Of a DNA stretch of 64,000 nt, positions 49,306 through 60,492 are shown piece by piece. The notes under the pieces were generated by a model. It searched no databases. It saw nothing but the letters and a program-made list of their open reading frames with translations, and was not told the origin of the DNA. Position 1 is the first letter of the stretch. The number at the start of each line of letters is the position of its first letter. The stretch spans positions 8,676,271 to 8,740,270 of the forward strand of contig OZ234499.1 of assembly GCA_965153455.1 (NCBI GenBank), in the 5' to 3' direction. The translations under genes and the position numbers were made by a program. The stretch comes from Sphagnum compactum (lineage: Eukaryota; Bryophyta; Sphagnopsida; Sphagnales).

Positions 49306-52300
49306 AAACTTATTATGGGAAAACCAATTTGAGCATGGTACAAAGTAATTGGGATCAGAAATTTGAAATATATATTTATATATTTATTGAGTAAAATTTT
49401 TAAAATAATTTTAATAATTATAACCTTAAACACATAAACAATTTAAACATAAATTTTATTTGAAAATAGTTAAATTCAATTTTTGATATGATCATAAACT
49501 TTATCCAAATTTTTTGAATTTTAAAGTAAATATTAATGATGTAATCAAAGGTTCTTTTATGGGTGATTTTTCATCATTTTGCAAACATAAAAAGAACTAT
49601 CAACATCAGCAAAGGATTTTTTAATTTAGTGAAGAGAAATACTCTTCTCATCAATGTTTTTTTTTTTTTTTTATGTTGCTCAAGTGGCAATTGTTCATAA
49701 GTACATATAGCCAAATTTGGTGATATTCAAAACATGAATGTAAAAAATCTTAAGCACCCTCTTGTTAGTGCTAAGAAAAAGTTTGTTTGGTCCTACAAGG
49801 GTATCTAGTAGTGTTGGCCAGTTATTGATAAAACAATAATGTATAAGGTGTATTGTAGCACCCCTACCCCATTGTAATAAAATTTGGCCATACCCAAGAG
49901 ATACACTAATTCCTTAACAACTGCCAATCAAGCTTTATGAGTATAAATATATTCATATCCAAGCTTTTTCATAAAAGTGAATCCTATTTGTATTGGGGTT
50001 CCAATAACTTTTACCTCTATTTGGATATGTAAAGTGAGGTTCAAGATTTAATGCTTATTTATAAATATAAAAACTAAGAACACAAGGCATGCGGAAAGTT
50101 TTGGAGTTACAACTTAGTTTGTGAGGAAGTTGCAACTCCAATTTTTTTTTATTTTGAACATTATATAAACAAGGGGTGTGGTCATCTAATTTCACATTGA
50201 AAAATTTGTGCACATGGGATGAGCTAATCAAAACGTTTAACCCAAAAAAAAAAACAAATTATGCACAATTTTAAACTACCTACCTCCCCAACCTACTTAC
50301 CTATTTAACTAGGTTAGTACCTAGTTTGACCTACTCACTTAGGTTGACATATGTACCCACCTACCTATCTTTTTACCTAAGTAGGTAGGTAGGTAGGTAT
50401 GTAACCTAGGTTTGTAGGCATCTATTTATGTACCTATCTAGGTACCTACCAGCCTAATATTAATATTTTGTATTAAATTCATTTTAAATTACCATGTGGC
50501 ATATTTACATTGGGCCATGTGTTATAATATAAGATCAACCAAACATTTGAATTGAGCGTCCTAAATTATTTCAAAACAATAATAATAATTACATTTTAAA
50601 TAATTAAATATTAGGACACGTGGCAACACATCATTTACTTTCAATTATGACCAAAATAGTCGCATCTTAGTGCATGTGGCAATATGTATACAATGGAGTC
50701 AAAGGATGAACTTGTATATGTTGACTTTTTCTTTCATCCAATACCCCTTGTCATTTTCGACTAATATTGCATGCGACTTGTCGAAGGCGACTAATGAGAT
50801 TTTAGTTGCAAATGTCACTTGCGACTAAAATTTAATCGAAATTGAAGTTGGTGGTGGGGAAGTTCATCACGTTGCTTAATGTCCATTATCGAGAGGCATT
50901 CAATGGCAATGAAATAAAATTGGTTGCCATCATTTAGCTCTATACTTCATCACTATTCTTCAGGTGATATAGTTTAGTAGTAGGGGTAGTCTGTGAAACA
51001 AAAGGAGAAGGTGAAAACCCAAATCAATTGCCATTGAACTCTCCTATTAAACATGGGAGAAAAAACATATATCCTCCTTAAGACATTAAAACCTTCAACT
51101 AGTTTCTCACATGTGTGTGCATGCACCTGGGTTGCAAAGAAGTGCGTAAATTGAAAAATAACAAAGTACATTGGATATAGGCCACGACACTCCAAGCGAA
51201 CTTCACCTTCCTGAACTTGAATGAGTACTTGAAGTTGGTTGCAAAGGTTCTTCACCTTTTTCAAAACTAGAAAATTGCCACACCTAAGACATGTTTTTCC
51301 TTCTCTAAGAACCTACAAAGAACCCAACAATAGGAAGAAGCGAACAACACTTAGAAGAGGTAATTAAACCTTAGACTTATCTCTACCTCCATGCCAATCT
51401 TTCACACACTCGAAGAACAATAACCACTAAGCCCTAGAAATTTTATAACACTCATACTGCCATCAGAGAGTGCTTCTCATTTCAGAACAAACTTCCATCA
51501 CTTAGTTAGAGAAAATGAACACCAGAGATGGGCCAAGAGGTGGCCGCAACGACTTGGGGGGGAGGCATCCACCACCAAGAAAGTTGTCGAATTGCACTAG
51601 GATTGTCTTTTGAGGCCTAGTAGTAATGGTGCGCCAAAAGGTCCCCAGATCAAGTCTCCAAAAGCCAATAGCAACAATGCCTTCCTTGGCAATAACGAAT
51701 TTGGGATGAACTTCGAGAATTGAAAACTGCAAAACTTTCTTTTGATCCTCCTCCATGAAGCAAGGAGAAACAACAAGGCATTCACAAGTGGCGACATTAT
51801 CTCTTGCCATAAAAAATTGAAAAAGAGGAAACACGTGTCATCCATCAACTCCAAACCTTAAACCTCTAGTCATGACTAAAGTCATGCAACAATATGCATG
51901 ACTATAGTGCAAAAGTATATATGACTAAAATACTTTATGACTACATGATTGAATTTGGACCATAGTCATTAAATAGCACAGTCGTAGAATGTCATTTTTC
52001 TAGTGGTGAATTAAGTGGAGCTAGGGTGGAAATGGTCCACCAAACTGTCAATGCTTAGTGGTAAGGTGGTGGAAGTGGGATGGACATGGTCCACAAAACT
52101 ATCAAGGGTTTGTGGTTTGGGCATGTTCCCACTCCACTTGGTTATCTTTGGGTGGAATATAATATATAAATGGTTTGGAGAGTATAGGTTTCGTAGTAGA
52201 AAAATGCCATCAATTTTTTCATGTACAATACAATATGTTGATGATGGTATTCCCACAATTACCATATGATGAATATTATAACCATAGGATACATTGCTGA

Positions 52301-55300
52301 ACCGAAATGTTGTGATCACACTTCCTAAACCTTCTTCATATAGTTCACTGTGTGTGGGTGAAGACAAGCATTGCACATGTTCATACGAAAACCCAAACAA
52401 ATGATTATTAATTGCCCCAATCATGACTGGTGAAATGCTTAATTAGAACAAGTGGCACATTTGAGCCATAAGTTTGGTTTAGAATTTGCCATGAAGAGGG
52501 TACAACAAATTATGGGTGTCTAACCTTGATATAGAGTTCAAAAATGTTGTTGGAGACATAGACAATTTAGTGAATACCTCTTGCATTGAAATTGAAATCT
52601 AACAAGTAATACTAACTACTTGGAAAACAATGTGGGAAGAAGGAAAAAAATATTGCACCTCAATTTGGAAAGCAATCAAGTCTAGGAATGTTAATCCATT
52701 TTGACCTCAATTTTATAAATGCACGTAAAATTAGTAATTAATGGAAGGCGACTTGAAGTGGGAATACAATTGAAGATTAAAGGCCACTCCAGTTTGTTGA
52801 ATGGGCCAACAATGCTTAGGGTCCAGATCCATCCTAATACCCATACGTCAAAGGCAGCTTAATTTGAAGTCTTCAATCTACTCCATATAATTCAACAATT
52901 GTGCTCTTGTCAAAAGTTTCTATTTTTTTGCATGAACTTAAAAACAAGCCTGAAAATTTGTAATGTACATAACAAAAAGAGGAAATAGGCCAAGCTAGCT
53001 ATCAACACATCTATTTCTAGTATCCATAACAAGATTAAGACACTTTACCAACAATAGTCTGGTTTTTTTTCCATAACAAGAAAATGAAGAAGGCCAAATG
53101 AAGATATTTATGGATGTGACACAAGAACTGATTCAACCTCTACAATGCTTATCGAGTGCCCAATGAATATTCCCCCACCAAACGAGTACCCATTACACAC
53201 GCCATAAATCTCATGTCCATTTTTGTCCATTATTGCTGGTTGCAAAAATAGCAGCAAAGGAGGTAGTTTATATTTTGGAAGCAAATCTTATGCTCAATAC
53301 CCACAACACATACAAAACTAGTAGGTAGCAATTTTATTCTAAGAAACATGTAAAGAAAATAACCCAACCCAATGACATTACGTTTTAAAATCCAAGGATT
53401 TACTAAGATCGAAGATGGTGCGATTCCTTTCAATTTTTTTGACAAGAAACAACTTTGATGAATCATACATGTACTCGACATATAGAAAAGGGTTGCACAT
53501 GTCTCTTGATTGGCATTCAATTAAATCATGCAAAATAAGTCAAATTGATTAACTACTGTTTTGAGAATTGCTTCCATTTGAAAGCTCACAAACCTACCCA
53601 ACACACACATAAACATACACACAAAGTTTGTGATGAGCATACTTGCAGGCTAGCTCAAATGTCATTGAGCTTCATGATATTTGAATGTGAAATAAATAGA
53701 AAAAGGCAAGAAATTATTTCAATGATTTTAGCCATATGGTCCATCAGTATTTTGCTTTCAAATTTGTGAAGTACATGGGTTGATGGTGATCATCCTATAA
53801 CTAAAGCAAATTTGAGAAAGATTGTCCATCCCAAACACTTGGGGGGCTTCACCATGTGATAGATATGTGATCTGAGAAAAAAAAAGGAACAACTAGTGTG
53901 CATATGTTAAATAGGCTATACGATAGAAAGAGGTAATATAATACACAAGGCAATAATAATTCTTGGACATTTGTGTCGCAGTACTGCCAATATTCAAAAC
54001 TCAATTAAACCCCTAAATCTCCACATTGTACCCTTAAATTCCACCAATTCCATATTGTTAAACAACTAATTGTTTTGTATCCTATTGATGGTGTTGCAAT
54101 TTCCCATTGTGCATAACGAGATTTCATGTAGGACAACAACAATCTTGCATCATTATGTTCCAATGTTGAAGTACTATAGGAGCTACTTGAAGGGGGTTAC
54201 CATGGGGTGACCATGATAATATCTTGGGTATAGATTGTGGACATTAAGGACCTTACTTCAAAAATGAAATGCCCTAATTACATGCCATAGATTCCATTGA
54301 TAAAACTTCCTAGCACCTTGTTGTTAGGACTAGTGTGCTCCCTCACTTGTAGCTACCAGCCACAAAACACCAACCCTAAAATGCTATAAATAAGCCATGC
54401 CATTTTTTTAATTTGGGAAAACATATATATATATATATATATATATATAGATCTCTTCTTTGAAAAAAGGACAATCGAACGAAAATACGATAAAAAAATG
54501 ACCTATCAAAAACCTAGCCTTGCATTGAAATCAATGAACTTTGACCTTGGAAATGTTGGGACTTAGCCTCTGCCATTAGTTTTATGCTTGAACAACCTTA
54601 CATGATAACGATGTTGTAGTCGCTGACTAATTTGATCATTGCCATTATTGGATGTGTGAGAACCTTTAGTGGACTACCCAACACTCAAATTCCACTTGGT
54701 TAAGATTATGAAAATCTAAACTTCTAATTCACTTACAAACTTTCTACAAGATGTTCACGCCATTGCAACAACAACTAAAACATCAAGAGTAATATTTTGA
54801 TGCAGAGCGTCCCATCATGCAACATCCTTCAAATGAAAAACACTGACAACCAGTAAGATCTTTAATACCTTAACCAACAACTTCAACTCAAACCCAACTT
54901 ATACGCCAAAATAGTCATTGTAGTAGATAGTAGGCAACAATAGGGCACATGTTCGATTACATTCAACATTAGAAATACTTCAAGAAATTCTACATCTAGT
55001 ATTTACAAAAATGTGAACGATCTAGCAAATAGGAATGGACAAAACTCATGAACAACCCGGTAGTATGGAAAGTTCATCAAGCCCATATTTGCCTTAGCAT
55101 GACATTATAATCACCTTGTAGACCTCGAAACCTTAATATGAGGTATTACCATGTGAACCCCTTAACCCCATAACTTGTGCTCTTCACGAGCCTTGCCAAT
55201 AGTTCTTACTAAGCACTGAGCAAGGTATGTTTGATTTGCACCACCGACCTAATGTTGAACTTGAAGTTCATAGAAGGACACTTGCTACCCAGATTTCGTA

Positions 55301-55810
55301 ATAGGTGACTTAATAGGTTAATAATGTAAGCAGGTTGTTAAGTTTAATAGGTGTTTTAACTTGTTATTTAACCTAACATGTAGTATTAACCTAACCAATT
55401 ACTAAACATGGTAGGTAATGTTATTTGGTTAAGAAGATAGGTTGACATGTTAGTCAATATGTAATCTGTAAAACCTATACTTAACAAAACTAATAGTTGG
55501 ATAGGTAGTTAGACAAGGTGTATTTTTTTGAAATTTTGGACTATTAATTTAAGTACTAGCTAATGACTATTTATAATGACTGTTGTATCCTGAAATGGTT
55601 ATTATAAGATTAGGAGGACAGACTTGTTAAAAGGACTTTTTGGATTTCATTCATGATTATGTGTTTCATTTTTCAATTATGGAACATGGATCATTTTTCT
55701 TTCAGCCTATTTCCTTCAAGCTTGAACAATTTGTGTACATGTTAGTTTAGGATTTGTAGTAGTTAAAGTTTTATTTTGTGTATTGTATGTAAAAAACGTG
55801 CCACACCCAA
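49306..55810. other. AT-rich stretch without recognisable genes
   Basis: Holds low-complexity blocks only: TAGGTAGG and CCTACC wording at 50285-50460, an (AT)n run at 54423-54449, and TAGGTT wording at 55300-55520. The minus-strand frames at 51502-51834 (110 codons) and 52011-52424 (137 codons) are the longest. Neither shows a domain I know. The second ends in two similar 17-20-residue segments (SFVDHVHP and SLVDHFHP), from a local duplication at 52020-52110. Confidence 0.45.
54423..54449. repeat. (AT)n microsatellite
   Basis: About 13 uninterrupted AT units. Confidence 0.9.
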
Positions 55811-56141
55811 TGATGCACCCCCACATTCCTGGAAGGACTCAAATGCGAGTCTAAAAGTGAAAACAACGAAAGGAGTTGGGGTTATGCTCCCTGGCTCGCA
55901 ACATTTCGAGGGTAAGAAGGGCGTGTTAGAGCTTTGGGATGGGGATTATGACAAATGACAAGTGGGTCAATTATTCACATGAACATGCACAAACCAAACA
56001 ACAAGTTGGTTAGTGCATAATTAGAGCACTTTTGGTGCACGGACGAGCCATAGGCATACACGAACTCACAAGACTCAACACGACATGGACTTGGGAGAGG
56101 CCACCACCTTTCCCTTTATTGTATTCTCTGCGATTAGTTAT
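55811..56141 (+). mobile_element. Truncated LTR, same family as 28226-29124
   Basis: Begins TGATGCACCCCCACATTCC and stays similar to the first approximately 330 bp of the solo LTR (GCTCGCAACATTTCGA, CAAACAACAAGTTGGTTAGT, TCACAAGACTCA). It switches abruptly to copia RNase H sequence near 56141, so the rest of the LTR was lost at that junction. Confidence 0.78.
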
Positions 56142-56432
56142 GGTATGGATGACAAAGCTCATGAAAGAATTAGGGTACATGAAAGAGAAGAAGGCGATGG
56201 TGATTCGATGTGACAACCAAGGTGCAATATCATTGACGAAGAATCCTACGCAACATGCTCGAACAAAGCACATTGATGTTCAGCATCACTTTGTTCGAGA
56301 ATGAGTTGAAAATGGCGAAGTTACATTCGAATATTGTTCAACGAAAGAGATGGTGGCGGATGTGCTTACCAAGGCATTACCGAAAGAACGACATTACAAA
56401 TTGATAAACATGTTCGGATTAGAAACTTCATA
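56142..56432 (+). pseudogene. Ty1/copia (family T1) RNase H, 3' fragment
   Basis: Reads MTKLMKELGYMKEKKAMVIR, then CDNQGAISLTKNP, HARTKHIDVQHHFVRE, a stop, and VENGEVTFEYCS...ADVLTKALPKERH...FGLETS with its stop at 56432. This is the typical end of copia Pol (RNase H with the CDNQ and TKHID motifs). One internal TGA and the missing upstream part make it dead. A purine tract, AGAATGGGAG, follows and serves as the polypurine tract before the LTR at 56442. Confidence 0.85.
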
Positions 56433-56441
56433 GAATGGGAG

Positions 56442-56927
56442 TGTTAGAAATACTATTCGTTTCTAATTCCCAATGTTGATGAATGTGTGAAACCTTCATC
56501 AAAAGGATGAATAGTATTCACATCCTTATAGTAGTTAGGTTAGGTTGAATAATGGTGGTTAGGGTTTGGAAGTGGAGGCTACTTACGACTTGGCGGCGGC
56601 TAGGGTTAGGGTTTGGCGGCAGCTAGGGTTAGGGTTTGGTGGCGGCTAGGGTTAGGCGGCGGCTAGGTTGGGGTTAAGTGGCGGCTACTTTAGGGTTAGG
56701 AGTTAGTATATAATGGAGTGGTTTTAAGTAGTCTTTCATTCTCTCCTTTCATGGTTTTTGAGTGCACATAGAACCTTCAAGCTTTGTTAGTTGTTGCAGC
56801 CATAGTTTTGTGATTGTAGCATTTGAAGCATACAACCTTTGTAATCTTCTTGTTAGTCAATACAATTGTTGCATTTCATGAACCTTGAAGCTTTCATTTC
56901 TTGCTTGTTTTCAAGTTGTTTCCAATA
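56442..56927 (+). mobile_element. T1 LTR A (3' LTR)
   Basis: Begins TGTTAGAAATACTATTCG and ends TTGTTTCCAATA. It contains the U3 minisatellite (about five units with GGCGGCT and TTAGGGTTT at 56583-56700), then TATATAA at 56707-56713. Directly upstream lie the RNase H end and a polypurine tract, so this is the 3' LTR of the adjacent fragment. It ends in TA and not CA, as the other T1 LTRs do. Confidence 0.88.
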
Positions 56928-56934
56928 CTAACTG

Positions 56935-58300
56935 TCCCTAATCTGAGAGTAATTTTTGTAACCAAACTACTTCACATGCAACGATTGTTGCGCCTTTGTA
57001 TTCTGCTTCTGTGTTTGATAGTGCAGCTGTTGGTTATTACTCCAACTAACAACACCACTTCCAAAAAAAAAACATGAAACCATTGGTTGATATTCTATAT
57101 GAAACTTTGCCGGTCCAATTAACATCCGTGTATCCATGTACTTGTAATTGGCTCTTGGCTTTGTAAAAAATTCCACACTGCAAAGTATATTTTATATACC
57201 TCAGTATGTGTCTCACTGCATCCAAATGTGGCTTTCGTGGTGTTTGCATGACTTGACTCACCACTCTAACTTCATAACTCAAATCTGGCCTTGTGATGGT
57301 CATGTAACTCAAACTCCCCACTATGTGTCTGTACATAGTGGTATCCTCCACAAGGTTTTCTTCATCTGCACTTAATTTCACATTTTACTCCAATGGAATT
57401 GAAATGGGTTTACAACCCGTCATCCCATATTCAGACAATTTGTTCAAGGCATATTGCCTTTGTAGTAACCATATCCCTTTAGGGGACTATATTACTTCAA
57501 TGCCGAGGAAGTAACGCACCTCTCCCAAATCCTTCATCTCAAACTTTTGATTCAAAGTTTTTTCAAATCAGAAATGTCTACATTACTATCTCCTGTGATA
57601 ATCCAGTCAGAAACATAGATGATTATGTCTACAATCCCATGATCTGTCTTTTTCACATATAGTGAAAAATTTGCATTAGATGTTTAAAATCCACTTGTGA
57701 TAAGATATTGACCTATCTTGTCTAACCAAGCTCTGGTGCTTATTTCAAGCCATACAAAGCTTTCTTCAACCTACAAACCAAATTAGGATGTGTTTGGTCC
57801 ACATAACCTAGTGGTTGTTCCATGTATATTTTTTCTTGTAAATCTCCATGAAGAAAAACATTTTTTACATCCATTTGATGTAAAAACCATCCTTTTGTTG
57901 CTGCCATAGCAATGATTGCTCTTACAGTTGTCATTGTTGAAACTGGACTATAGGTCTCTTCATAGTCTATGCCATAAGTTTGGGCATAACCTTTGGCAAC
58001 CAATCTTATTTTGTATTCGCTCACAGATCCATTTGCATTGTGCTTGATTTTGTACACCCATTTGCACATAATTGTTTTCTTATCTTGTGGTAAAGCTACC
58101 AATTCCCAAGTAGCATTAGCATTCAACGTCGCCATCTCTTCATCCATGGCATTGTCCCACTTAGGGTTTCCAACCACTTGTTCAAAATAAGTGGGTCCAA
58201 CCTCTTGTATAACTCTCACCATGTATGCGTAATGATGAACTACAAAGCCATCATCTGTGAGTCTTTGTACAGGGTACTTGATTCGTGTGGATTTTCATAT
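56935..58300 (-). pseudogene. Second copia family: reverse transcriptase and RNase H remnant
   Basis: The minus strand carries [20 protein letters not shown] and [55 protein letters not shown] and [11 protein letters not shown] (58222-57740). After a decayed stretch, 57381-57046 reads YRHIVGSLSYMTITRPDLSY and GYTDVNWTGKVSYR. At the low-coordinate end it reads SNTEAEYKGATIVACEVVWL. The palm YVDD motif is lost in the decayed part. It differs in sequence from family T1 and is cut on both sides by T1 LTRs A and B. Confidence 0.85.
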
Positions 58301-58850
58301 TATTAGAAATACTATTTGTTTCTAATTCCCAATGTTGATGAATGTGGTAAACATTCATCACAAGGATGAATAATATTCACATCCTTATAGTAGTTAGGTT
58401 AGGTTGAATAGTGGTAGTTAAGGTTTGGAAGTGGAGGTTACTTAGGGCTTGGCGACGACTAAGGTTAAGGTTTGGTGGTGGCTAGGGTTAGGATTTGTTG
58501 GCGGCTCGAGTTAGGGTTTAGTGGTGGCTAAGGTTAGGGTTTGGTGGCGGCTAGGGTTAGGCGGTGGCTAGGGTTAGGCGGTGGCTAGGTTAGGGTTAAG
58601 TGACGGCTACTTTAAGGTTAGGAAATAATATATATTGGAGTGGTTTTGAAGAGTCTTTCATTCTCTCTTTTCATGGTTTTTGAGTGCACATAGAACCTTC
58701 AAGCTTTGTTAGTTGTTACAAGCCATAGTTTTTTTATTGTAGCATTTGAAGCATACAACCTTTGTAATCTTCTTGTTAGTTAATACAATTGTTCTATTTC
58801 ATGAACCTTGAAGCTTTCATTTTTTGCTTGTTTTCAAGTTGTTTCCAATA
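58301..58850 (+). mobile_element. T1 LTR B (5' LTR)
   Basis: Begins TATTAGAAATACTATTTG (TG changed to TA) and ends GTTTCCAATA. It carries the longest U3 array of the set, about eight diverged units at 58450-58620, and its TATA region is mutated (TAATATATATT). The T1 leader follows immediately, so this is a 5' LTR. Greater divergence and the damaged TATA suggest the oldest copy here. Confidence 0.87.
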
Positions 58851-59661
58851 GGTTATGGGTCCACACCAAGCAAGAGAAAGGACATTGTGTTAGAACAAGA
58901 AGTAGTGAAGGGTTTTGAACTTGTATTGCATTTTTTATAAGAAAAGGAAAAAGGAGAGAATCCTTTTGAGAGAAGGCTTTTTAGTTTGCAAAGTGAGTGG
59001 GAGTTCAATTCCACTTGTGGCATATAAGGAGCTTGCAATTTTTCCAAATGAGTGGGAGTTGTGGAAGAGACTGCTTTAAAGTGTTCTAAGTTCTTAAGTG
59101 TGAAAGAGTGTTTTTCAAGTCTTTAAGTTTCAAGTTTTAAGTTCAAAGTGTGTGGAAGAGAATTTTCCAAGTTGAGGGTTTCAACATTGAAGTTTGAGAA
59201 AGTGTGTGCAAGAGACTTCTTCAAATTGTTGAGGGTTTCAATGTTGAAGTTTGAGAAAGTGTGTCGAAGAAAGTTCTTTGAGTTGTTGAGAGTTTCAACG
59301 TTGAAGTTTAAGGTGTGTGCAAAAGAGGTTTTTCAAGTTGTTGAAAGCTTCAAGTTTCAAGTGAAGTCTTCAAACATTAGTAACTTTTTCAACTACAAAT
59401 CTTCCCACTTGCATTTCATTTGAATAGAAAAACATAGAGTGTTTGTTTCAACATTTGTGTTCAACAAAATGTCATCCTTCCAAATGAAGTCTTTAAAAGT
59501 CATGGAAAAGTTTGATGGTGGCAACTTTCACCTTTGGAAGCTCAAGATGCACATGATGCTTTCCAAGCATGTGCTTTGGAAATTTGTTGATGGGAGTGCA
59601 ACAATTCCTAATGATGAAGATCAAATCATGGATTATAACAAAAAGGTGACCAAGGCATTTG
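58851..59661 (+). pseudogene. T1 leader and gag N-terminus
   Basis: After the LTR comes GGTTATGGGTCCACACC, possibly the primer-binding region although I cannot assign a tRNA, then a leader of about 600 nt. From 59469 the frame reads MSSFQMKSLKVMEKFDGGNF, HLWKLKMHMMLSKHVLWKF and VDGSATIPNDEDQIMDYNKK, the N-terminus of copia gag (F-DG-NF-LWK and LW-VDG motifs). The frame is cut at codon 65 by LTR C at 59662. Confidence 0.82.
59145..59360 (+). repeat. Tandem repeats in the T1 leader
   Basis: About four units of 60 bp, each with GTGTG-GAAGAGA-TT-TTC-A-TTG, GAGGGTTTCAA and TTGAAGTTTGAG. They fall in the untranslated leader, upstream of gag. The deleted element at 62118 lacks them. Confidence 0.75.
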
Positions 59662-60009
59662 TGTTAGAAATACTATTCGTTTCTAATTCCCAATGTTGAT
59701 GAATGTGTGAAACATTCATCAAAAGGATGAATAGTATTCACATCCTTATAATAGTTAGGTTAGGTTGAATAGTGGTGGCTAGGGTTTGGAAGTGGAGGCT
59801 ACTTAGGGCTTGGCGGCGGCTAGGGTTAGGGTTTGGCGGCAGCTAGGGTTAGGGTTTGGTGGCGGCTAGGGTTAGGGTTTGGTGGCGGCTAAGGTTAGGC
59901 GGCGGCTAGGTTAGGGTTAAGTGACGGCTACTTTAGGGTTAGGAGTTAGTATATAATGGAGTGGTTTTGAGTAGTCTTTCATTCTCTCCTTTCATGGTTT
60001 TTGAGTGCA
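59662..60009 (+). mobile_element. T1 LTR C, truncated
   Basis: Starts TGTTAGAAATACTATTCG exactly inside the gag frame and runs to TTTTTGAGTGCA, keeping about six U3 units and the TATA box (59950-59956). The last approximately 120 bp of the LTR are missing. The sequence passes through TATATA straight into inverted LTR D. Confidence 0.87.
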
Positions 60010-60013
60010 TATA

Positions 60014-60487
60014 TATTGGAAATAACTTGAAAATAAGCAAGAAATGTAACACTCAAGGTTCATGAAATGGAACAATTGTATTAACCAACAAGAACAATAC
60101 AAAGGTTGTATGCTTTCAAATGATGCAATCACAAAACTATGGCTTGCAACAACTAACAAAGCATGAAGGTTCTATGTGCACTAAAAACCATGAAAGGAAA
60201 GAATGAAAGACAACTCAAAACCACACCATTATATACTATCTCCTAACCCTAAAGTAGCCGCCACTTAACCCTAACCTAGCCGCCGCCAAACCCTAACCCT
60301 AGCCGCCACCAAACCCTAACCCTAGCCGCCACCAAACCCTAACCTTAGCCGCTGCCAAACCCTAAGTAGTCTCCACTTCTAAACCCTAACCTAACTAATA
60401 CAAGGATGTGAATACTATTCATCCTTTTGATGAATGTTTAACACATTCATCAATATTGGGAATTAGAAACGAATAGTATTTCTAACA
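60014..60487 (-). mobile_element. T1 LTR D, complete, inverted (3' LTR)
   Basis: On the minus strand it begins TGTTAGAAATACTATTCG at 60487 and ends TTATTTCCAATA at 60014. It has about five U3 units (AGCCGCC with AAACCCTAA on the plus strand) and a TATA box at 60236-60230. Its upstream neighbour on the minus strand is the T1 pol end with the polypurine-like AGAGTGGGAG, so it is the 3' LTR of that element. Confidence 0.9.
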
Positions 60488-60492
60488 CTCCC

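Noticed and set aside
51502-52424. Minus-strand frames of 110 and 137 codons
   Set aside because: Length alone is not convincing; no motif recognised, and part of the second frame comes from a local duplication.
56583-56700. Interstitial telomere repeats (TTAGGGTTAGGG words)
   Set aside because: The words occur within 23-bp units together with GGCGGCT inside LTRs, so they are part of the T1 promoter array and not telomeric DNA.
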